This document shows, one piece after another, positions 1-4,133 of a stretch of 5,858 nucleotides of DNA. The translations under genes were made by a program, and so were the position numbers. The notes beneath the pieces are model-generated. The model was not told the origin of the DNA and did no database searches. It worked only from the letters and a program-made list of their open reading frames with translations. This DNA comes from Campylobacteraceae bacterium (GTDB lineage Bacteria; Campylobacterota; Campylobacteria; Campylobacterales; Sulfurovaceae), in NCBI GenBank assembly GCA_027066355.1, contig JAMONW010000163.1:1-5858 (forward strand), in the 5' to 3' direction. How positions within the stretch are numbered: position 1 is the stretch's first letter; the number at the start of each line of letters is the position of its first letter.

Positions 1-371
1 ATCAGCCACAAAATCCTCCTCAAAATAGAATAGATGCTATTAACCTTACTGATTTACCAGCTGGATATCAGCTAAATGGTTATGTTAAAAGTGGGGAAGA
101 TGCAGGTAAAGAGGTTAAATTAATATTTTGTCCAGACTATAGATACTCATATTATCGTGGAGATAAAAACTATAATGGAACATATGAGTTAAGAACAGAC
201 TTAGATGAAGTTGTGATGAAAGATAAAGGTGATGGTGGTTCATACGCACTAAAAGCCAAAAATGGAATGTTTGAAGTAGGAAATGACTATGACTGCCCAG
301 CACTAAAAAAATATACAACAGGGCTTGTTTTAACAAAAATACTACAACATCCTTGCCCTAATGACCAATAG
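1..371 (+). CDS. C-terminal part of an unrecognised protein, cut by the left window edge
   Basis: The frame beginning at position 3 is open from the window edge to a TAG at 369-371, giving 122 residues; the true start lies outside. I do not recognise the family. The visible part is polar and starts Pro/Gln/Asn-rich (QPQNPPQNR), which looks like a linker. A Tyr/Gly/Asp-rich section follows, from about residue 40 to 95, with alternating patterns that suggest beta strands. There are three cysteines, at visible residues 43, 98 and 118, and no membrane segment. The beta-rich look and the cysteines would fit an exported protein, but this is inference because any signal peptide is off the window. 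The gene converges on the stress-type gene at 407-904, with a stem-loop directly after its stop codon. A Leu/His/Phe-rich reading frame on the opposite strand (115-336) starts with TTG, has no ribosome binding site and is judged a shadow. Confidence 0.7.
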   Translation, partial: QPQNPPQNRIDAINLTDLPAGYQLNGYVKSGEDAGKEVKLIFCPDYRYSYYRGDKNYNGTYELRTDLDEVVMKDKGDGGSYALKAKNGMFEVGNDYDCPALKKYTTGLVLTKILQHPCPNDQ

Positions 372-396
372 AGATAAGAGCTATATGCTCTTATCT
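372..396. terminator. Stem-loop between convergent genes, probable bidirectional terminator
   Basis: AGATAAGAGC at 372-381 pairs perfectly with GCTCTTATCT at 387-396, leaving a 5-nt TATAT loop. It sits one base from the stop codon of the plus-strand gene and 10 bases from the stop of the minus-strand gene. Neither side has a clear U-run after the stem, so it is not a textbook intrinsic terminator. Its position between two convergent genes is the main argument for termination or 3'-end protection of both transcripts. Confidence 0.55.
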
Positions 397-406
397 AATA
401 ATAAAA

Positions 407-904
407 TTAACTCTCTTTATAAAATTTAACTTGCTCTATATTATCATCATTTTCAACAAGTTCTTTAGCTTTTAAGGCATCTTTACCCTCAATAATTACA
501 ATAGAGTAGCCATCTTTTAAGTATTTTTCATACTCTTTTGCTTCCATCTCTTCAATTCCTATATCTACTAACCATGCTGTAACTGCACTCAATCCACCAA
601 CAACAGTTGCCCCTCCAACTGCCCCTGCTAAAGATGATATAACAGGTCCAGCAGCAACAATTGGACCAAAGCCAGGAACAAAAGAGGCAAAAGCTCCAAC
701 TAATAAGCCTATAATTGCTCCCCATCCAGCACCTAATTTACCCCAAGTTGCAATATCTTGATTCTCTTTATCTAATTCAAAATCATCTTTTCCTTTTGCA
801 ATAACTGAAATAGCATATTTATCTATACTATTTTTAAGCAATTTTTGAACTAACTCATTTGCTTTGTCATGGTTTTTAACCACTACTAAAAGTTGTGTTG
901 CCAT
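407..904 (-). CDS. GSP17M/YflT-like glycine-rich stress-type protein
   Basis: A 165-residue protein. Residues 1-36 form a short alpha/beta segment (MATQLLVVVKNHDKANELVQ onward, then AISVIAKGKDD) like the N-terminus of the general stress protein 17M / YflT family. Residues 56-113 are hydrophobic and Gly/Ala-rich (GAGWGAIIGLLVGAF, PGFGPIVAAGPV, GAVGGATVVGG), a glycine-zipper-like stretch that may insert into or lie on a membrane. Residues 114-139 carry the family-type closing element, IGIEEMEAKEYEKYLKDGYS followed by IVII. The family match is from memory of the pattern. Its molecular role is not established; members are known mainly as stress-induced proteins. The ATG is preceded by AAGGAG (911-916) with 6-nt spacing, which fixes the start. 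The gene is monocistronic as far as seen and divergent from the acidic protein gene at 1110. No catalytic residues are evident. Confidence 0.8.
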   Translation of the reverse strand: MATQLLVVVKNHDKANELVQKLLKNSIDKYAISVIAKGKDDFELDKENQDIATWGKLGAGWGAIIGLLVGAFASFVPGFGPIVAAGPVISSLAGAVGGATVVGGLSAVTAWLVDIGIEEMEAKEYEKYLKDGYSIVIIEGKDALKAKELVENDDNIEQVKFYKES

Positions 905-932
905 TTTAAACTCCTTATACTTTAATGAGATT

Positions 933-938
933 ATTATA
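933..938 (-). promoter_or_regulatory. Candidate -10 element for the GSP17M-like gene
   Basis: The minus strand reads TATAAT here, 28 bases upstream of the ATG at 904 and just upstream of the AAGGAG ribosome binding site at 911-916. It would give a 5' leader of roughly 20 nt. No good -35 hexamer is seen at 17 bp (about 956-961); vegetative promoters in Campylobacterota usually lack a conserved -35. Exact TATAAT matches arise readily in AT-rich DNA, so support is mostly positional. Confidence 0.45.
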
Positions 939-945
939 TAACTTA

Positions 946-964
946 TAGCAACTCTGTTTTGCTA
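946..964. repeat. Inverted repeat 1 of the intergenic dyad cluster
   Basis: TAGCAA at 946-951 pairs with TTGCTA at 959-964 around a 7-nt CTCTGTT loop. It overlaps the expected -35 zone of the candidate minus-strand promoter at 933-938, so it could be an operator or a stem in a transcript entering from the right. Confidence 0.45.
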
Positions 965-965
965 C

Positions 966-985
966 TTATCTAACAGTTTAGATAA
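966..985. repeat. Inverted repeat 2: 8-bp perfect dyad, operator candidate
   Basis: The 20 bases TTATCTAACAGTTTAGATAA consist of two perfect 8-bp arms (966-973 and 978-985) around CAGT. This is the longest dyad in the divergent region and lies two bases from the first dyad. It is about 28 bp upstream of the candidate -10 for the minus-strand gene, a place where a transcription factor could act. No specific regulator can be named from the sequence. Confidence 0.5.
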
Positions 986-993
986 AAGATTAT

Positions 994-1016
994 TAAAAAG
1001 CTTACTCTACTAAGCT
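994..1016 (-). terminator. Terminator-like hairpin with T-run, minus strand
   Basis: On the minus strand AGCTTA (1016-1011) pairs with TAAGCT (1004-999) around a GTAGAG loop, and the stem is followed by a T-run at 1000-994 that is T5 once the overlap with the last stem base is counted. The shape is that of a weak intrinsic terminator, but no minus-strand gene lies upstream of it in this window. It could block antisense transcription or end a short RNA; it could also be a plain dyad. Confidence 0.3.
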
Positions 1017-1021
1017 ATAAA
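1016..1021 (+). promoter_or_regulatory. Candidate -10 element for the acidic protein gene
   Basis: TATAAA lies 88 bases upstream of the ATG at 1110 and would give a leader of about 80 nt. An alternative is TAGAAT at 1084-1089, which would place the transcript start almost on the ribosome binding site (1097-1103). Neither has a convincing -35, so the choice is open. Confidence 0.25.
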
Positions 1022-1042
1022 ATTTATAAGAGATAATTTATC
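1016..1042. repeat. Inverted repeats 4 and 5 of the dyad cluster
   Basis: Two further short dyads lie side by side: TATAAA-A-TTTATA at 1016-1028 and GATAA-T-TTATC at 1032-1042. The first is A/T only and overlaps a TATAAA that could be the -10 of the plus-strand gene; the second has a G/C pair at each end. Each alone could be chance in AT-rich DNA. They are noted because they continue directly from the preceding dyads. Confidence 0.3.
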
Positions 1043-1109
1043 ATTAGTAACCTAAGTTGCAATAAAAACAGCTCTAAATAAGATAGAATAATAAAAAAAG
1101 GAGCTTGTT

Positions 1110-1778
1110 ATGTCTGTTGTAACTTTACAAGGAAAAGCAAAAAGTTTAAAACTTTATAACTTATCTAATGGTATAGATTTAGATAGTTATGAGTTTAACT
1201 CTCAAGAGGATTTAGATGATATATATAATATAGTTCAAGAGCTAGTAGAGAGTTCAGAAGCTGAAAACTCTAATGATGTAGTTACTATCAAGTGCATGAA
1301 TTTTGATGATATCTATTTTGCAATAAATGATAAAGAGGTAAATATTGATGAACTTAACTTAAAAAATATTATTCCAAAAGAGATTTTAAAAGAGATTAAA
1401 AGTGCTAATGTAGGTGATTTAATTGCACTACATACACTAGAGGGTGAAGGAAGATGGGATATAGAAGTTGATGCAAATGAGATTAAGGTAAGCTCATTAA
1501 ATATTAATTATATTGATTGTAGCGAATATTTTGATGAGAGTGATTTAATTAGAGAAGAGTATTTAGATTTAATTTGTGATACAATTTTGCCAGATACTCT
1601 TAGAGCCAAAAATAGAAAAAGTAGTATTAAAGATTTCTATTTAGACCCAACCCAAAGCTATATAGAGTTATACAAAGTTGTAAAAAATGATGGCTTAAAA
1701 ATATTAGAAAAACTTGATAGCAAAGGTAGAGTATTAGCAGGAACTGATTTTATAGTTGATGACTTTGAAGAGAATTAG
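1110..1778 (+). CDS. Unrecognised acidic cytoplasmic protein
   Basis: A 222-residue protein with an ATG preceded by AAAGGAG (1097-1103) at 6-nt spacing, so the start is well supported. I do not recognise a family. It has no signal peptide and no membrane segment, so it should be cytoplasmic. By my count it has about 48 Asp/Glu against about 23 Lys/Arg, a strongly negative net charge. Acidic clusters occur at residues 33-37 (EDLDD), in the middle (EYFDESDLIREE) and at the end (VDDFEEN). Three cysteines are visible (KCMNF, YIDCSE, LICDT), not arranged as an obvious metal site. The only basic patch is RAKNRKSSIK at about 165-174. It is divergent from the GSP17M-like gene and convergent with the tolA-like gene, so context gives no function. 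Base composition matches the neighbours. Confidence 0.75.
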   Translation: MSVVTLQGKAKSLKLYNLSNGIDLDSYEFNSQEDLDDIYNIVQELVESSEAENSNDVVTIKCMNFDDIYFAINDKEVNIDELNLKNIIPKEILKEIKSANVGDLIALHTLEGEGRWDIEVDANEIKVSSLNINYIDCSEYFDESDLIREEYLDLICDTILPDTLRAKNRKSSIKDFYLDPTQSYIELYKVVKNDGLKILEKLDSKGRVLAGTDFIVDDFEEN

Positions 1779-1786
1779 AATAAATA

Positions 1787-1810
1787 GGGAGCGTTCATAA
1801 TTCCGGTCAA
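1787..1810 (+). mobile_element. Possible insertion-sequence end (remnant)
   Basis: GGGAGCGTTCATAATTCCGG and the following bases resemble, from memory, terminal inverted repeats of IS256/Mutator-type elements, which often begin with a GC-rich GAGCGT-like end followed by a TAATTC-like core. There is no transposase and no second, inverted copy in the window, so at most this is a stranded end of an element extending to the right. It is one of the few GC-rich patches in an otherwise AT-rich spacer. The assignment is uncertain. Confidence 0.2.
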
Positions 1811-1853
1811 TAAATATACTAGATTTTATTATACTTCATACTTTTGTAATGAG

Positions 1854-1896
1854 CTTAAGATTGGCATACGCAGTAAAAAGGATCCTATGCTTTAAG
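1854..1896. terminator. Imperfect hairpin in the convergent spacer, weak terminator candidate
   Basis: CTTAA (1854-1858) pairs with TTAAG (1892-1896), and inside it GCATA (1864-1868) pairs with TATGC (1886-1890); the inner loop contains the palindrome AGGATCCT (1879-1886). The structure is interrupted by an asymmetric bulge and no U-run follows on either strand. Its place between the convergent acidic-protein gene and the tolA-like gene is what suggests a terminator. I see no better terminator for the ATP synthase/Tol transcript. Confidence 0.25.
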
Positions 1897-1901
1897 AGTA
1901 A

Positions 1902-2660
1902 CTATCCCTTAGCTATAAACTCAACTATTATTTTATAAGGTTTTGGGTTTGAGTGTGGTCCAAAGCCAAATTTTTTAAGTTGCTCTAAATAAGCTTTTAA
2001 AGAGCGATTAAATTCTGGATTTAGGGAGCGAGATAAAATCTTATAATCAAAAAGCCCTGTTGAGTAAACTGTTAATTCTACACTCACTTTTTCACCTGCA
2101 AAGTTACTTTGTGCTGGCCATCCTTTCAGAGTATTTTGAATTTTCGCAAAATATTTATTCTCTATACCATTGCTTTGATTTGTTTTTTTAAGACTCTTTC
2201 CAGCTTTTCCTTTTGGCTTTTCTTGGGCTTTATCATCAGCTATATTTTTTGGAATATTCTTAAATAAATTACTAGCATTTGCCTTTTTGTGAGATACTTT
2301 TTTTACTGAAGCTTTGCTATTTGATTTTGTTACTTTTTTAGTAACTTTTTTGCTATGTTTTTTAACTTTTTTAATAACTTTTTTAGGCTTTTTTGAAGAT
2401 ATATTTCTAACTTTTTTAACAATCTTTTCTGTTTTTTTTTGCTCTTTTTTAGTTACTTTTTTATGAGTTCTTTTATTATTACTAGTAGCTTTACTTGTTG
2501 GGCTACCTAGTGAAACTTCTATAATTTCTGACTTTTTTTCTGTAAAGTTTTTTGCTTTTTCTTTAGTTGGAGAGTAGAGAGCTACTGAAAATATTGTAAC
2601 AATAATAATTAAGTAGATAAGAATTGATGAAGCGAGTGCCTCAAATTTTAGCCTATTCAC
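1902..2660 (-). CDS. tolA: TolA/TonB-like periplasm-spanning energy transducer
   Basis: A 252-residue protein with the TolA/TonB layout: a short cytoplasmic start, one membrane helix (about 10-29), a very Lys-rich linker (about 57-135, with repeats such as KKVTKK, KKVIKKVKK and KKVTKKVTK) and a C-terminal TonB/TolA-type domain (about 165-252; YFAKIQNTLKGWP, then VELTVYSTGLFDYKI and KPYKIIVEFIAKG). By family it should anchor in the inner membrane, take energy from the ExbB/ExbD channel encoded upstream and contact an outer-membrane or periplasmic partner. The start codon is GTG (2658-2660), supported by AAAGGGAG (2668-2675) at 7-nt spacing. It is shorter than E. coli TolA (about 420). The membrane helix has Ser12 but Tyr16 where TolA/TonB usually carry His. 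TolA is favoured over TonB by the conserved genomic location, although tolB and pal do not follow here. An A9 run lies in the linker codons (2432-2440). Confidence 0.75.
   Translation of the reverse strand: MNRLKFEALASSILIYLIIIVTIFSVALYSPTKEKAKNFTEKKSEIIEVSLGSPTSKATSNNKRTHKKVTKKEQKKTEKIVKKVRNISSKKPKKVIKKVKKHSKKVTKKVTKSNSKASVKKVSHKKANASNLFKNIPKNIADDKAQEKPKGKAGKSLKKTNQSNGIENKYFAKIQNTLKGWPAQSNFAGEKVSVELTVYSTGLFDYKILSRSLNPEFNRSLKAYLEQLKKFGFGPHSNPKPYKIIVEFIAKG
2300..2480 (-). repeat. Low-complexity Lys-codon tract in the tolA linker
   Basis: The coding strand is almost entirely A-rich Lys, Val and Thr codons in irregular repeats of the type AAAAAAGTTA, including an uninterrupted A9 at 2432-2440. 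It encodes the KKV(T/I)KK-type linker. Such tracts expand and contract easily, so linker length probably varies among strains. Confidence 0.6.
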
Positions 2661-2703
2661 TTAAATGCTCCCTTTAAAGTTCATTTATAACAATTGAGTT
2701 AAT

Positions 2704-2709
2704 ATTATA
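2704..2709 (-). promoter_or_regulatory. Candidate -10 element within the exbD-tolA gap
   Basis: The minus strand reads TTTTATAATATT, containing a perfect TATAAT, 44 bases upstream of the GTG of the tolA-like gene. This is the only long gap in the cluster, so a separate promoter for tolA is plausible. No good -35 is seen and the surrounding DNA is extremely AT-rich, which weakens the call. Confidence 0.3.
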
Positions 2710-2731
2710 AAATCAACTATATATTTTATAA
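2705..2731. repeat. A/T-only 9-bp inverted repeat in the exbD-tolA gap
   Basis: TTATAAAAT (2705-2713) is the perfect inverse of ATTTTATAA (2723-2731), with a 9-nt loop. It overlaps the candidate -10 at 2704-2709. All pairs are A:T, so as RNA it would be weak; it may instead be a protein site or chance. Apart from this dyad, the -10 candidate and the tolA ribosome binding site, the 127-bp gap (2661-2787) holds nothing I can identify. Confidence 0.35.
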
Positions 2732-2787
2732 ATCATTAGAAATCTTTAAAAACAAAATCAGCCCACCAACTAACAATTAGAATTATA

Positions 2788-3171
2788 TCACTCAGTAATT
2801 AATGATACCTTGCTAAAACCAACATCTTTAACACTCTTAAGAAGATATATTACATCTCCATACTCAAGCCTCTTATCAGCTCTAATAAATACTGTTGTAT
2901 TTGGATTAAAATTCTTTGATTTTGCCATAAATGAATCTCTAAAATTACTTAATGTAAATCTATCTTTTTTAAAATAGATATTTTTTTTAGCATCCATTCT
3001 TATTGTAATTGGGGACTCTTTTTGAACCTCTTTACTTTGTGTTCCTTGAGGTAAATCTATCTTTTCTTGATATGTCATAGTTGGAGCAGTAACCATTAAT
3101 ATAGCCATCAAAACCAGCATAACATCAACAAAAGGTGTAATGTTTAAATCTGGTTCATCATCCCAATTCAT
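2788..3171 (-). CDS. exbD: ExbD/TolR-type biopolymer transport protein
   Basis: A 127-residue protein with the family's single N-terminal membrane helix (about 13-30) and a periplasmic C-terminal domain. The hallmark LNITPFVDVMLVLMAILMV is at residues 9-27; Asp16 in FVDVML corresponds to the membrane Asp of TolR/ExbD that carries protons. The periplasmic part includes FIRADKRLEYGDVIYLLKSV, a typical ExbD/TolR segment. It works inside the ExbB/TolQ pentamer to turn proton flow into movement of the TolA/TonB partner. The stop of the upstream exbB gene and this ATG overlap by one base (TAATG), which indicates translational coupling. Whether it is functionally ExbD or TolR cannot be settled from the sequence; a Tol role is favoured by conserved context. 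A T8 run (2991-2998) lies in its coding region. Confidence 0.92.
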   Translation of the reverse strand: MNWDDEPDLNITPFVDVMLVLMAILMVTAPTMTYQEKIDLPQGTQSKEVQKESPITIRMDAKKNIYFKKDRFTLSNFRDSFMAKSKNFNPNTTVFIRADKRLEYGDVIYLLKSVKDVGFSKVSLITE

Positions 3172-3737
3172 TACTCATTCCTACTAACAATTATCTCTGC
3201 TGATGACTCTAGTGTTGAGTTTAATTCATAAACTTTACGCTTTAAAAGTAAATTAAATGAGTATGCAAAAATTGCTACAAAAATACCAACTGCAGTTGCA
3301 ATTAAAGCTTCACTAATTGCAGGTGCAACTACTGCTAAAGAGGCACTTTTAACATTACCTAAGCGGCTAAAGGCATCTAAAATTCCTACAACTGTTCCAA
3401 AAAGTCCAATAAAAGGTGAAGTTGAAGCCATAATCGAGAGTTGTGTTAAACCTTTAGTAGATACCCTAATTGCATCGCTAATCGCAGCTTTAAAAATTTT
3501 ATCCAAAGAGCCATCACTTCTATTCATATATCCATAAAGAATTGATGAAGCATCTGGCGTTGTATTTTGTGTTTTATAAAGCTCTGATAGTGCATTTTGC
3601 TCAATTTTTAAACGAGCATTAATAGCTCTGTATCTATAAATAAATATTGTTAGTGTTGAAATAAAGTATAAAGAGAGTGTAGCAATAACTAAAAATGTTA
3701 TTGCGCCACTTTGTGCAAAATATTCTGAGATAGACAT
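3171..3737 (-). CDS. exbB: ExbB/TolQ/MotA-type proton channel protein
   Basis: A 188-residue inner-membrane protein with three predicted helices: about 11-34, about 101-121 and about 133-160. The family core SPFIGLFGTVVGI is at residues 107-119 in the second helix. The third contains VVAPAISEALIATAVGIFVA (136-155), whose Glu143 and Thr148, with Thr115 of the second helix, match the conserved polar pore residues of ExbB/TolQ. It forms the proton channel with the ExbD/TolR protein encoded directly downstream and powers the TolA/TonB-like protein. It is shorter than E. coli TolQ or ExbB (about 230-244). Its ATG lies 2 bases after the atpC stop and has only a weak AAGAAA ribosome binding site, so translation is probably coupled to atpC. 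The name tolQ is equally defensible. Confidence 0.92.
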   Translation of the reverse strand: MSISEYFAQSGAITFLVIATLSLYFISTLTIFIYRYRAINARLKIEQNALSELYKTQNTTPDASSILYGYMNRSDGSLDKIFKAAISDAIRVSTKGLTQLSIMASTSPFIGLFGTVVGILDAFSRLGNVKSASLAVVAPAISEALIATAVGIFVAIFAYSFNLLLKRKVYELNSTLESSAEIIVSRNE

Positions 3738-3739
3738 AA

Positions 3740-4120
3740 CTATTTCTTAATAGATTCAATTTTACTAACTGCACTTGCAATAGCAGTATCACTACTTTGT
3801 GCGCTCTTTAGTAACTCTTTTGCCTTTGCAATATTTTCGCTTAAATTACCCTCTTGGTCATTAACAGCTACTGCACCATCAACAATACAGCTAACTTTCT
3901 CTTCTGAAACCTTAGCATAGCCACCATTAATTGCAACTACTACTTCTTTATTTTCAGGAGTAGTAGCAGAGATTAATCCAGCATCTAAAAGGCTTACTAA
4001 AGCTGCATGTCCTGGAAGAACTCCAAATTCTCCATCTTTACCACAAAGAGTTACAACTTTAACATCACCATCGTAAATAACACCATGAGGTGTTACAATT
4101 TCAAGTTTTATAGTGCTCAT
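3740..4120 (-). CDS. atpC: ATP synthase F1 epsilon subunit
   Basis: A 126-residue protein beginning MSTIKLEIVTPHG. The N-terminal beta-sandwich carries the family motif GEFGVLPGHAALV at residues 30-42, followed by NGGYAKVSEEKVSCIVDGAV; the C-terminal helical part is Ala/Lys/Ser-rich and slightly shorter than in E. coli (139 residues). Epsilon sits on the gamma rotor shaft and modulates ATP hydrolysis. A longer reading from a TTG at 4124-4126 adds MQ, but the AAAGG ribosome binding site (4127-4131) would touch that TTG directly, whereas it is 6 nt from the ATG at 4118-4120, so I chose the ATG. It lies 13 bp after atpD and 2 bp before exbB, in line with one transcript. Confidence 0.95.
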   Translation of the reverse strand: MSTIKLEIVTPHGVIYDGDVKVVTLCGKDGEFGVLPGHAALVSLLDAGLISATTPENKEVVVAINGGYAKVSEEKVSCIVDGAVAVNDQEGNLSENIAKAKELLKSAQSSDTAIASAVSKIESIKK

Positions 4121-4133
4121 CTGCAACCTTTAT

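Noticed and set aside
115..336. Minus-strand reading frame of 73 codons, Leu/His/Phe-rich
   Set aside because: It starts with TTG, has no ribosome binding site, and lies antisense to the open plus-strand frame that runs from the window edge to 371.
1032..1047. Fur-box-like sequence GATAATTTATCATTA
   Set aside because: It shares the GATAAT and ATCATT words of a Fur box but the spacing does not fit the 19-bp consensus, and such words are common in AT-rich DNA.
1849..1938. 29-codon plus-strand frame crossing the convergent spacer into the tolA-like gene
   Set aside because: It has no ribosome binding site, overlaps the tolA end antisense, and the peptide is not recognisable as a transposase or any other protein.
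2024..2030. Second GGGAGCG, matching the first seven bases of the IS-like end at 1787
   Set aside because: The match stops after seven bases and it lies inside the conserved C-terminal domain of the tolA-like gene.
2300..2480. T-rich irregular repeats as a possible CRISPR or tandem-repeat array
   Set aside because: The repeats are Lys/Val/Thr codons of the tolA linker, without uniform repeat and spacer units.
4121..4126. TTG start that would lengthen atpC by two residues
   Set aside because: The ribosome binding site would be directly adjacent to the TTG; the ATG at 4118-4120 has ideal spacing.
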